A stretch of 64,000 bases of DNA from Humulus lupulus (Eukaryota > Streptophyta > Magnoliopsida > Rosales > Cannabaceae), in NCBI RefSeq assembly GCF_963169125.1, contig NC_084802.1, positions 32,952,107 through 33,016,106 of the forward strand, given 5' to 3'. Positions 45,968 through 57,588 of the stretch are shown here, one piece after another. Within the stretch, counting starts at the first letter, position 1. Every line of letters begins with the position of its first letter. The position numbers and the translations under genes were made by a program. The notes under the pieces are model-generated. The model did no database searches and was not told where the DNA came from. It worked only from the letters and a program-made list of their open reading frames with translations.

Positions 45968-47085
45968 CCTAAAATACATCACTCCCTCCTATCTTCGTAA
46001 GAAGCCAACCATTGTATTAATATGTCTAGAAACCTTCCTTAGGGGGGAGGAAACAAAGCCTCCTCGAGGCCCTATTCATATCTCATGGTGTTGTACTAAT
46101 AATGGAGACCATAGGTCACATTGAGAAGTTCACATTCTCCCACTTACTATTTTAGATTAAATGTGTTTTATTAAACCAATCAATTAATTCTAAATTAATT
46201 ACTAGTTTATTAATAACTCTATGAATTAATTAATTACAAAATTCATAATTATAAAAGAGCCTGTTTCTATAATTAATGTGATCTAAATAATTACCCATTA
46301 CATTCCTCTAACTTTACTAAAAGTCTTTTTACATAAAGTTGGTTATCTTAAAGGACTATAAAATCTATTGCCTTTATTATGGTGTGAGTTACCAAGTTTT
46401 AACTAATTTAATACTTAGTAGTTTACATGCAATTGGTTTCTCCAAAACAATTCATATAAACAAATAGGACAATCCTAGATAATCATGTTTCTAAAAGATG
46501 CATGATTAATGAGAAATTGTGTGGGGTTTCATGAATGGCATGTAATTGACTAATGCATGATCATGCTATTAATCAAACATCAATGAACATTTATTTAAAT
46601 AAATACAATAAATAAATAAATTAATAAATAAACAATAAATGATGAACCGAGTAATTATGGGTATTTCTAAGATTTACAACCTTTTGAAAAAATTCGAAAC
46701 AAAATTGCAATATAAGCCTATGTAGCTTTCAAGACTCTCCAAGAATGGTCCTCCTCTCCTTTAGGCTTTCTTGCTAATCTTTAGGAACTTTGTTTTGCCC
46801 AACTTATTAATTAGAAACAAAATTTCTAATTAATTTATTTAATTAAAACTAACTTTTAATTAAATAACTATTTTTGTCATTTTTTTAATTTAGTTGAATT
46901 TAAATAATTAAAGAATCAAATTCAAATAATTATTTAAACTTAAGTTATTAAAATGTCTTAATCGACTAAAAGATATTTTATTTTCTAATAAAATAAAATA
47001 AGATAATTAAACTTTTAAATTCAAATAATTTAAAAATTAATTAAATAAAAGATATATTTTTTAACAACTTATGAATTAGGGTTTT

Positions 47086-47400
47086 TAGGAACCAAGATGG
47101 TGCCCTAGGGTCGACGACACAAGGACCCAAGGCCTTGGGTGGGCTAGCTGGCTGGCATGCAAGGGCTCAGCCAGGGGCCTGGTGCACGGGCTTGGCAGGC
47201 CGGAGGTAGGTAGGTGCGTGGGCGCATGGGCGCGGGGTGCACGCTGGGAGCCACCGGGCTACACGCAGGGAGCCGCGGGGCTGCAGGCAGGGAGCCAAGA
47301 GATTGGGGCTGCGTCTGGTGCGCGGCTGCAGGAGGCTCGGGCCTTGTGCATGCACGTGGGTGAGCAGGGGCTGGGACCGTGTCCCTCATAGGTGCATGGC
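47086..47400. repeat. GC-rich island in the leader of D
   Basis: Strongly G-rich on the plus strand inside AT-rich sequence, with repeats of GGGAGCC and GGCTGCAGG (47245-47335). Base composition is unlike both sides. Could be captured sequence or a local expansion. Confidence 0.75.
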
Positions 47401-47659
47401 TCGAGTTCCTCCTCATCTTTGTGTACAAATTTTTTAAAATACACATTTCTCAAATAAATTAACAGAAATCCTATGCCCTTTATAGCTTACACAAGATCTA
47501 GAAAAACAATAAAATTCCTAACCCAATAGCACCATATAATTAACGATCCATCATTCAACCATACATTCAAAAAACATATCCATCCATTCAATATACATAT
47601 CAACATACATATAACAAATGCAAGAAACCCACACAGTATTTAATATATATATATAGATT

Positions 47660-47671
47660 GCTCTGGTACCA
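47660..47671 (-). other. Primer binding site of Copia D
   Basis: Minus strand TGGTACCAGAGC, two bases from the LTR edge: the initiator-Met primer site with one change. It fixes the orientation of D. Confidence 0.9.
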
Positions 47672-47673
47672 AT

Positions 47674-49714
47674 TGTTTGTATTAAATGATCAAATCAAAG
47701 GTACGCATCGGAATATATGGATCCATTTTAATAAATATTAATTTCAGCCAGGATCATACACATATATAAATATTATATCATATACAAATAGATCAGGGAT
47801 TGCGTCTTATAGCCTATCAAGTGTCTTTGAGTCTTTTTGTATAAATCAACAATCTTCCTATCCCGTGTTCTGAGATCTCACACCCTAATCTTCTAGACCA
47901 ATCCTCAAACACACAAGGACGTGTGTGGGCACATAGGATTCAAAATGTTGGTTTATGTGACTCCTTAGATGTACTCAACACATGAGATCTAGAGAGTTTT
48001 GATAGAGAAAATGTTTAGAATAGTTTTTAGGTTTTGAGAAAACTATCGCTTTTGAGAGAGAGTCTGTATTTTTATTATTCATAATAATAAATCAAATCTT
48101 AATCTGAAAGTCACGTACTATCAGACTTATAAAGATATTTAATCTAATTAAATAATCTTTATTTAATTAAAATATAATTCAAATTAAAATGTGATTATAT
48201 ACTTCCATTTAATTATTTATTTAAATCATATTTAAAAGGAATAATTAAATAACTAATTAAACAAACTTATTTGAAATTCAAAATTCAAATCCCAGGGATA
48301 AAAATCCCCGATGCTAGGCGCCACACACTGTACTGTACAGTGTGTGTCGCCCAACCCTATTAGGGTTGCCCTAAATTTCTCATTTGTTTATTTAATGAAC
48401 TTTTAAGACAAGATATTTATCCCAACATAAATATCAGTTAATTGAAAATTAACTTTATCTTGAAATATTAGTTTTAAATTAATTAAATAAATATCATATT
48501 ATAAATAAGATATTTATTATTCTCTCTCTTTATATTAATTTTAACCTATAGTTTTTAAAAATAAAAACTACATAGTTAAATAATTAATTAATTCACAATT
48601 AATCAATTACCCATAATTATCAAATAAATATATTATTGCCCTGGAAAATTAATTCCTTTGCAATTTAGTCTTTTCTCTTTACAAATCTTTCTTTTGACAT
48701 CCTTACCCTTGAAAGTGTAGGATAGAGGTGATTTGGGGACCATGGACCTATAATACGAAGCTCCAATAAACCAGATTATTTATTAAACTCTTTAATCTAA
48801 TAATCTTATTCATTAATTCCATGATTACTCCACTATAAATATTGAATTGCACTCTAAGTATTTATAGAATTATATTTACAGAGTTTTCTCTAGTAGTCCA
48901 TTAATATAATCAATATATGTAGTTCTGTCCTCCATTATTGGTTCGTTAATTAGAGCTGGTCAAAATTACCTTTTTACCCTTCTAATTACCTTTTGATCCT
49001 TAAGTGCCATTAATTCACTAGAAAATAATTAATCTATAATCTAATTATAGATTTGAGCTCAATAACTATTCAGTTCCAGAATCAACCCTTAAGGGAACCA
49101 ATATTCGATCCGTTAGGAAAGCATGTATTCCATTATTGTAATTCATGTTCCTAACCATCCATGATATTGGATCTCCAAAACAAAAGTCATTAGCCTCATT
49201 ATTCTAAGAGACCTTAACGAGTGAATCAAAAGATCCAATAAACATAAACATGAGTTAATGAATACTCATGATTTATACTGATCTACAAATGGTCATTTAT
49301 TATGACAAGAATTAAATCTTTATGTCAAACGACAAGTTTATAAAGATAATTAATTCTCATCGATCCTGTCATATATAATCTCTATTATATACAGTACCTT
49401 TACTAAGATGTCTATCCACATCAGTAATTCGAATCTAGATTACTTGCATCTCGTATGCATATCAAACCGTACTAGTAACCATTCATTAAAATTCCTTACT
49501 TTAATATGTTACTGACTATTTTATTAATTATATATGATCTTAATTCTCTTGTACTAATACAATATCATATTCTCATGAATGAATAGGGAATTTTCTTGAT
49601 ATTATTATATAATTAATTCAAACAATAATTATAACATTCAAATATAATAAAATTTTACTTTTATTTAAAACCAATAAAATGTCTTTACATGCTTTTAGGG
49701 CATTAATCCTAACA
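47674..49714 (-). repeat. Element D 5' LTR
   Basis: 2041 bp. On the minus strand it starts TGTTAGGATTAATGCCC and ends ACAAACA, with the primer site beyond. The right flank is element I. AT-rich, no coding capacity. Contains the long hairpin at 48317-48351. The matching 3' LTR is outside the window. Confidence 0.88.
48317..48351. repeat. Perfect inverted repeat in the D LTR
   Basis: CACACACTGTAC and GTACAGTGTGTG form 12-bp perfect arms around a single T at 48334. After one mismatch, GGCG and CGCC extend the pairing by four more, a 35-base hairpin or cruciform. Confidence 0.95.
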
Positions 49715-49719
49715 CCACC

Positions 49720-51116
49720 TCTAATTACTAGTTTGAATTTTGGAGATAAGAAGTGGAAGAATCGTTACTTCTTCGTTCCTTTTGATTTGCTGAGATTACT
49801 AGTTGGTTGTAGGATTCCTTGTTCATGGTCTTCTACATATCATTATTTAGTGTTCTCTTATTCAGTCATTTATTTCATGAAAGATTGATTTGACTCGTTA
49901 TTTGATGATACTTGTATTGATTTGTAGGTAGGCTTAATGTTGAGTTTCTCTGGGATTTGAGGGAGTCTGATAGTTGACTCAAGTGCATTCTTTACATTCC
50001 ATAGGAGGATCATGATTGGAATGATTTACTGTCTGAGTCGAGTCTTCGTCAAAGCTCTATGTGGCACTGTGTCCTTCAACTTCCTAAAGGTATTCCTCTT
50101 CTTCAAAGTCCTGATAACCATCGTATTGTGTTTATCAAGAGAATTCATGAAGTCTTGGGATATAATCCTACTTTGTTGACTGAGTTGATGACCAATGAGC
50201 AGTTGTTTGCAGACATGGATATGTCTCAACCATTTACCATTCCCCTATCTGGTTCCGGTGCTTTGGAACATTTGCACCACACAAAAAAGTCATCCGTTGG
50301 GGGTCATGATGCGGACAAGGAGGTTGCGCCTACTGCTGAACATCATGTTTTGACATGAAATCAAAAAAAGAAGAAGAAGGCTGCTTAAGCTGAGCCTTCC
50401 GACTCGTTCAGTGACACCGTTGACCTTTCCTTCCCCTCTTCCGCTCCTACGTATAGTGAGCTTGGGCCTCACTTAGGGGAGATTAACAAGCAGCTGTGGC
50501 CTGAGGATGATGATAGGATGGATCAAGTTGGTGTGGATCAGACAGTTGATACTATTGTCTCCCACTTGTTTTAGGTATGTAGATTTCCCTTAGTTTACCA
50601 CAAATTAACCAATTGATTTCTTATTTTGCCTTTTCTCATTGATTTTTGCAGGGTTTTCATGGGGTTATCTGGCTGAAGAAGAAAATTAAGTCTCTAACGG
50701 AAATGCTGAAGGAAGTAAGAGGTCAGAGAAATGACCTTTAGGGTGAAGTTGGTCGGCTGAAAGATTCCAAGAAGGAGTCTGAACAAATTATCTTTGAATT
50801 AAGGACTCATTTGGAGTCCAAGGATGTTGATGCCAACAAGCTGAAGGTGACTCTTGGGGAGCTTGATGAGCTGAAAGCTAAGGTAACCTCGTTGGAGAAT
50901 CGAATGTTGGTGATCAGGCTGGAAGCTGAGCTCCAGTGCCGTGGCCAGATGGCTAGTGTGTTCCGAAATGGTAAGACCAAGAACTGGGATGTTCCTAGGT
51001 ATATCGTGGACCTTGAAGAATTAGAGAAGATGAGAGCTGAGGAGATGACCCAGGCTGAAGGGTTGGCTACTTCTTTTGGTGGCATGACTACTCATGATCC
51101 TCTTCTAGATGACTGA
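49720..51116 (+). pseudogene. Antisense gene in I, C-terminal part
   Basis: On the plus strand, opposite I pol. Pieces: 49730-49790 ('FGDKKWKNRYFFVPFDLL'), 50059-50358 ('GIPLLQSPDNHRIVFIKR'), and an exon after TTTTTGCAG at about 50651 giving a coiled coil ('KVTLGELDELKAKVTSLENR') that ends at TGA 51114-51116. The exon before ends at a GTATGT donor near 50574; a TAG there stops the frame. Position, splicing and coiled-coil end match the genes in G and H; the core domain would lie beyond D. Confidence 0.7.
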
Positions 51117-51567
51117 TTCTTCTGTCGTTCACTTTCTTTTTTGGGGGATGATTCTTTTTACTCTCAGTTATGTACTTCTAGTTGTTGTATGAACTTATGA
51201 TTTTGTTTTATCTTGTTGTAAGCTGTCTATTTTTATCTTGTATCTGTGTTTTAGAAATATTTATTCATTGTATCGGATGCTGGCTGGCTATTTGACTTGT
51301 GAAGTAATATTAGTATATTATTTCCCCCAATATAAGTATGAAGTTATTCAGGCTATTTATACTTAGATTTGTTATTGCTCTGTTTGTAGTGTTGGCTAAA
51401 AAAATGGTTGTGATAGGGGGTTGTGCTCCGTAGAGCTGCCTACATACCCTTTGCAGGGATCAAGCCCAAATGTTGTTCTGACTCCCTGCATGATAGTCTC
51501 AGTATGTAGCTTGGATGAAGATCTCGTAAGATCACGATCAAAGTAGATGATAGAAGACTAAGTAGAG
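51117..51567. other. Gap between antisense gene and integrase of I
   Basis: No coding frame. T-rich start after the antisense gene, as expected for its 3' region. Confidence 0.6.
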
Positions 51568-52700
51568 TTAAGGATGATACTGTTTTAGGTGGATAACGTT
51601 CCAACTTCTACTGATGTCTCGTCCATCTTGACTTCGTAGCTTATACGCTCCATGTCCGACTACCTTAGTGACCAGGTAGGGACCTTCCCAGGTTGGGGTG
51701 AGCTTACCTGCTCCTGTTTCCTTAGCTTTTTGGAACACTCTTCGTAACACTCAATCTCCCACTCTGAATGATCATGTGCTGATGTTCTTGTTGTAATGTC
51801 TGGCTATGATTCGCTGGTAGGCTGAGACTCTTAAGAGTGCTTTTTCCCTTTTCTCGTCGATGGTTTCTAGTTCATGGCACATTTCCCAGTTTTCTATATC
51901 AGTCATCAACTCATATCTCGCTGTTGGAACTTCACTCTTGGTAGGGATGCCTGCTTCCATTCCGTAGGCCAGTGAAAATAGTGTTTCTCCTGTTGAAGTC
52001 CTAGCTGTGGTTCGATAAGACCATAGGACTCCTGACAGCTCATCTGGCCATCTTCCCTTAGCTTTCTTAAGGCGCTTCTTGATAGTGTTCATGATTGTCT
52101 TGTTGGATGACTCTATTTGTCCGTTTTCTTGGGGATACATTGGTGTCGAGAAGCTGAGCTTGATGTTCCAAAATTTGTAGAAGTCTTGGAAGTCAGAGCT
52201 AATGAATTGAGATCCGTTATCTGTTATGATCTCCTTAGGTACCCCAAATCAGCACATCACATTTTTCCAAATTAAGTTCTTCACTACTTTGTCCCTCACT
52301 TGATGGTAGGATTCTGTCTCGATCCATTTACTGAAGTAGTATGTTACAACGAGCATGTAGACTTTCTGTCCTGGTGTAGTTGGGAGCTTGCCAACTATGT
52401 CCATTCCTCATTTCATGAAAGGCCATGGGGAAATGATTGCCACAAAGTGTTCCAGAGGTTGATGAGACACTTGAGCGAACCTCTGGCCCTTATCATAGTG
52501 TCTTGCATAGTTGGAGGAGTCAGCTCTCATGGTCGACCAATAGTACCCTTGTGTTAGGGCTCAGTGTGCCAAGCTTCGCCCTCCAGAATGGTTTCCATAG
52601 TCTCCTTCATGTAACTCAGCCAATATGTATTTTTCCTCTGTAGGGTTAACACATCTTAAACAAGGATAAAAAAATGACTGTTTATACAGTTTACCTTGTA
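51568..52700 (-). pseudogene. Element I integrase
   Basis: Minus strand. The best pieces are 52140-51772 ('MYPQENGQIESSNKTIMNTI' with the third catalytic Glu, 'WSYRTTARTSTGETLFSLAY') and 51750-51568 ('LTPTWEGPYLVTKVVGHGAY'). Upstream core residues near 52170-52330 are recognisable but carry stops. No chromodomain. Confidence 0.88.
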
Positions 52701-53832
52701 TGATGGTGAAGCGGGTTGATTGAGCCTTGACTCGTCGTGCCTCATTCTTATCTTCAAGAAGCTTGTCTCATTCCAGGTACTCTAGTATTGGAGTCATCCA
52801 CGTTCGATCAGTTGAGATGTCATTGATCGGCTCCTCTTCGCCCTTCCAAAAAACTGGCCATTGAAGATAAACTACTGGTATTGCCTTGTGGTTGGTTGTC
52901 TGGATGGATGACTCGAGGTTGGCTAATGCATCCGCATGACTATTCTCCCCCTTTGGTACTTGGCTGATGGTGAACTCATCAAAGCCTAATTGCAAATCCT
53001 TGGTTTTAATGAGGTATGCTATCATTTTTTCATCTCAAGCCTGGTGGCTACCTTGCATCTTGTTGACTACCAGTTGTGAGTCGCTAAATACATTGATCCA
53101 TCTGACTTCAATCACTTTGGATAGCCTGAGCCCATTAATCATTGCTTCGTATTCTACTTCATTATTTGTAGCTTTAAATTAGCATCTAACTGTCTGCTTG
53201 ATTAATTCGCCCTGAGGGGAGGTCATGACAAGTCTGAGTTCGCTTCCTCTTATGTTACTTGATCCGTCTACATGGAGTTTCCAAACATTGGCTGACTGTC
53301 CCTCGGTTAGGTAGTGGAGCTCTTTTTCTGCCTGGATGTGATTGTTAGGTGTAAAATCAGCAATGAAATCAGCTAATACTTGAGACTTTAATGAGGTTCG
53401 TGGTCTATAAGATATGTCATACTTGCTGAGCTCTATAGCCCACTTGGTTAGTCTGCCTGATAGCTTTGGTTTGTGAAAAATGGTCTTGAGAGGGAATGTA
53501 GGGTGGGATTGGAAGTAGGGGCGTAGCTTTCTTCCTGCATGGACAAGTTCCAGTGCCAGCTTTTCCAGCTCTCTGTATCATGTTTCTCCATCAAGCAAAG
53601 ATATACTTACATAATAAATTGGGAGTTGTTCACCTTCATCCTCTCTAATCAGAATTGCGTTGACTGCTGTTTCAGATACAACCAAATAGACGAACAATAA
53701 CTCGTGATCTTTTGGTTTGAATAATAAAGGTGGACTGGTTAAGTATTGCTTCAACTTGGTTAGTGCTTCTTCACATTCTGCTGTCCACTAAAAGGTTTTG
53801 GATTTCCTCAATGTGTTAAAGAAGAGGTGACA
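52701..53832 (-). pseudogene. Element I RNase H region
   Basis: The piece 53025-52768 has 'VPKGENSHADALANLESSIQ', the end of an RNase H-like domain, and a linker to integrase ('DRTWMTPILEYLE'; compare 'DTWMTPIIKYLEQ' in G). The rest to 53832 is the RT-RNase H connection with scattered stops. Confidence 0.8.
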
Positions 53833-54756
53833 TCACTCTGAAGACTTTGAGATGAATTGGCTGAGTGGAGCGATACGTCTAGTTAACTTCTGTACGTATT
53901 TTATGTACACTGGAGAAGGGATCCAATTTATTTGTGTTAGGTTAGCCTTGATCCCCCTTTGAGTTACCAGGTATCCAAGGAAATTTCCTGCAGTCACACC
54001 AAAAGAGCATTTAGTTGGATTTAATTTCAAGTTATATTTCCTAAGAATATCAAATAATTGTTTTAAATGACTGATGTAATCCTCTTCGATGAAGGATTTG
54101 ATGAGCATGTCGTCGATGTAGACTTCCATCATCTTCCCCAGCAAGTCAATAAACATTTTGTTGACTAATCATTGGTAAGTCGCCCTTGCATTTTTCAGTC
54201 CGAATGACATGACCTTGTAGGAGAATATGCCCAAGTTGGTCATGAAGGTTGTTTTCTCTTGGTCGTCTTGGTGCATCAGGATCTGGTTGTATCCTGAGTA
54301 TGCGTCCATGAAGCTAAGGAGTTCATGACCGGCTGTGGCGTCTACCAACATGTCTATATGTGGTAATGAGAATGAATCCTTAGGACACGACTTCTTAAGG
54401 TCTGTAAAGTCGATCCAGACTCATCATTTGCCATTATTTTTCTTCACAATGACCACACTGGCCAGCTAGTCGGGGTAATGCACCTCCCTCACGAACCCAT
54501 TATCAATGAGCTTCTGTACTTCTTCATTGATGGCTTTGTTCCTTTTAGGGGCGCATTTTCTTCATTTTTGTTTCCTTGGTGGGTAGTCTGGGTTAATCTG
54601 CAGTTTAGGAACAATAATCTCGGTGTCAATTCCAGTCATGTTTGCATGGGACCAAGCAAAACAAGCATAATGGGAAGAAAGAAAATTAATGAGTTTAGTT
54701 CTGATGTCAGGGTCCAATTGTGATCTGATTTGGACTTTGTGGTCTAGGAAGTCTGG
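53833..54756 (-). pseudogene. Element I reverse transcriptase (cut by J)
   Basis: Pieces 54351-54169 ('SFMDAYSGYNQILMHQDDQE', 'VMSFGLKNARATYQ') and 54156-53833 ('YIDDMLIKSF', 'LNPTKCSFGVTAGNFLGYLV'). Both catalytic sites are present. The N-terminal piece, to 54756, has 'FLSSHYACFAWSHANMTGID' and is interrupted by J. Stops separate the pieces. Confidence 0.9.
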
Positions 54757-57270
54757 TGTAACACCCTGGTTAGCGAAGACCGTTACACTGTGTATTTTAA
54801 ATAGTGCTAAACTCGCTAAACGAGTCATTTGGCCATAAACGTGCATCTAAATGCAATTAACAGTTTAAGGTTAAAAATTTCAGTAAAAAAGGATAGATAT
54901 ATTTCATTAAAACGTTAAGCTGTGCATGGGATCCCATAATAAATGTTTACAAAGTTGTTTATAGTTCCAAAAGGTTAATTACAACTTAAAACTTACAACC
55001 CGCCGACCTAAGCAACAAATATAGGATTTAACCCTAGTTCCTCTGATAAACCTTGGTCGTGGTGGTCAAGCGGCCGCATATGTACACGTTACCACCTAAG
55101 CTCTCCAACTCATGGCTGGTCCAGCTTGCCTTTCTCCTTACCTGCACCACATAGCACCTATGAGCCAAGGCCCAGCAAGAAAACTCAAATATGCTCATAA
55201 GCAGTTAATAATACATTACCAATCCATAATTAGCATGCCTAGCAGTAATAACCCTACTCATGCATGCATACCATTCATTTAAATGAATACAATGTCATAT
55301 GGGGCCGGTTGTCATAATTAACTGACTAATAAGTAAGATTGAGTCCCAGTGTCCTAGGATATGGTACTAATAAGTCACCCTAGGGTCCATTGCCCTATCC
55401 TCTGTATAACCAGCCTTAGAGCTGGCCCAGCGTCCCTAGTACTAAATTTTCCACGACCATTGGGTCGAACAAGCGTATAATGTGCTCCTGATTAGGCCTA
55501 ACCAATACGACCAGTGCTCAGCGTGCTACTGTCATCCTTGACTCATAAGTCAATGCTTTTCGACCAGCGCTCATCGCTATTGTCGATCTTGACTCATAAG
55601 TCAATGCTTTTCGACCAACGCTCGACGCTATTGTCGACCTTGACTCATAAGTTAATTCTTTTCTCAATTATATAATGCTAGCAGACATTTATCATATAAT
55701 AAATATCCAAATACAGAGCATTTAGCATGCTTAATCAATCATTCACAGGCATAATCATAATCATGCACATTTATAGGGGCCCACGCCCAATCAAAACTAT
55801 ATTCAACATTCGAGCCAAGCCCTAATCATGTAATGGGTGCAGTTTTCTTACCTCAGGTCCAAGTGTAAAGTAAAATAAGAATGACCCTTGAGCACGATTC
55901 TGGTCCTGAGCCCCTAGCGATAACCTAGTCATAACCAAGTATAGAATCCCATAATAACGAGTAAATAAAGACTTTCAAACCAAGTCTTAGCCTCTGAGAC
56001 ATCGAATCCTACTAAACTGTGGAGTAGTATCGATCCCGAGCCTTTAGGTTTGTGTTCCCGCACTCAAAACCTCCCCAATGCCCAAAATCCCTTAAGCGTA
56101 GCGACCCCAAGCATCTAAGCCATGACCCGCCCAAGTCAAAGGCCTAGCCTCACCTTTCACTGAACATGTGCCGTGGCAAGACCTCGCTTCAGGAAACCAC
56201 CCTTTACCTCTGGGTTCAGGAGGGCTGCGACGGCCCAACAATAGGGTCGCGGCGGGACTCCACGAACCAAAAATTCCCAGCTTCAAATCCTCTAAAAACT
56301 CACCCCAAATCAATACTAAACCCACCATTCAATCTCACAACATCGCTAGAACCTCCCAAGCAACAAAATCCGTGGTTCCAATGAATCAAAAACTCACCAA
56401 ACCGTAAAATCCAATTCAAAACTCAAGAAACTTAAGGAAATGGAAAATCAGAAATTCAAAGTTTAATTACCTCTGATTAAGTTGTTTTCCAGCTAAATCC
56501 TCCGGCTATCAAGCTTCTAATCTTCCCTAGAATTGTTATGACTTTAACCTTGCTTGAATCTGAGTCTTGCAACTTGAGTTTCCTTTGAAAATGCTATTGA
56601 GCATAAAAAAGGAGAATAGGAGAGAGAGAGAAAGTTTGAACGTATTTCTGTTTATGTCAGGTTACTCAGATCTCAAGTAACCTTAAATAAAACCCAAGGC
56701 TTGGGGTACCAAAAACGTCCTTGAGGGTAAAATGGTCAAATCCCTAGAATTCACTCCTAATTTCACTAACTTCCAATATATCCTCGAATATTCATTCCCA
56801 TTACCCAATATCCTGGTAATGTACTAAATACTTGTAGAGTCCAAGAACTTTACTTAGCTAAGATAGATAGTAGTATGATAGTATTTATAGCATTATCTTT
56901 GTTACTTTGGATTTTTGGTTCAGACCGGGAGTTATTTGGACACTCATAGTAGTACTTATAGATTTTCTAAGTTTAACCTATAGTTTAAGAATATTAAGTA
57001 TAACCTAAGGTTTGATTAATGTGACTGATATTAAGGATTATATTATTATATTATAAGGTTTAGACATCAACCAATAGGATTTTAAGCACATGTTTTGAAT
57101 GGTAATTAAGGATTAAGTATTTTTGAGGATTAAATTAAATAAGGGTAAAAGTTTGAATGTATAGGGTCAGTCAGCAGCTTTGAGCACGTTGAGGGCTTAG
57201 TCAAGGCTGTTTACTCCATTCAAACTCAGCTAAAAATGTGTAAATTCGTGTTTAAATATTCAGCGTATGC

Positions 57271-57394
57271 CGATATATCGCAGCTATAGGGGCGATATAT
57301 CGCAGCACGTAGATACGGAAAACACGAATCGATGCACGGTCGCCTCGGGAACAAAGGTCCAGGCGATATATCGCCTATAGGGGGCGATATATCG
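57271..57394. repeat. CGATATATCG palindromes in L
   Basis: The 10-bp palindrome CGATATATCG occurs four times (57271, 57293, about 57364 and 57385), three of them inside the longer GGCGATATATCGC form. The pairs are joined by a GCTATAGGGG or CCTATAGGGG spacer. Confidence 0.92.
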
Positions 57395-57577
57395 CCTCCA
57401 CCAGCATGAATTCAAATACTTTTGAATTCCTTTCCCTTCAGCCATTCAAACTCCTTCAACAGTCCAGCATCTTCTGAACGAGTCTTCAGCCTCTGCTGAA
57501 CGATTATTCAAATGATTTTCACCTAAAAAGCCATTATTTTTATTCAAGTAAAATCAAGATATTTTCATTCCCAAACT

Positions 57578-57588
57578 CTATAAATAGG
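57578..57588 (+). promoter_or_regulatory. TATA box of solo LTR L
   Basis: CTATAAATAGG, about 190 bp downstream of the last palindrome and well spaced for an LTR promoter. Confidence 0.7.

Larger units (their letters stand above)
45606..47659 (-). other. Long non-coding leader of Copia D
   Basis: About 2 kb between primer site and the gag-like frame, mostly AT-rich with simple AATTAAATAA-type sequence. It contains two copies of a 24-bp repeat (45736-45759 and 45944-45967) with a third weak one, and a GC-rich island at about 47086-47400. No gene is supported; a 100-codon frame at 47144-47446 is low-complexity. Confidence 0.7.
20594..49714 (-). mobile_element. Element D: Ty1/Copia, minus strand, with nested B, F, G
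   Basis: Read on the minus strand: 5' LTR (47674-49714), initiator-Met primer site, long leader, gag-like frame, integrase, RT, RNase H. The integrase-before-RT order defines Copia. D is cut by G (25604-45072), F (21340-23580) and B (left of 20594); the 3' LTR is outside the window. Right flank CCACC at 49715-49719 is one target-site copy. D lies inside the antisense gene of Tat-like element I. Confidence 0.9.
49715..54756 (-). mobile_element. Element I: Tat-like Ty3/Gypsy, minus strand (partial)
   Basis: Part of an older Tat-like element. On the minus strand it shows RT, RNase H and integrase pieces, followed by a plus-strand antisense gene, the same plan as G. D interrupts the antisense gene on the left at 49714 and J interrupts RT on the right at 54757. 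No LTR of I is in the window. It is the outermost layer of the nest. Confidence 0.85.

Noticed and set aside
47144..47446. 100-codon Pro/Ala-rich frame on the minus strand
   Set aside because: Low complexity, open on both strands because of composition; no gag or other motif.
49679..49888. 69-codon frame across the D LTR edge
   Set aside because: It joins LTR sequence to element I sequence and so cannot be an original gene.
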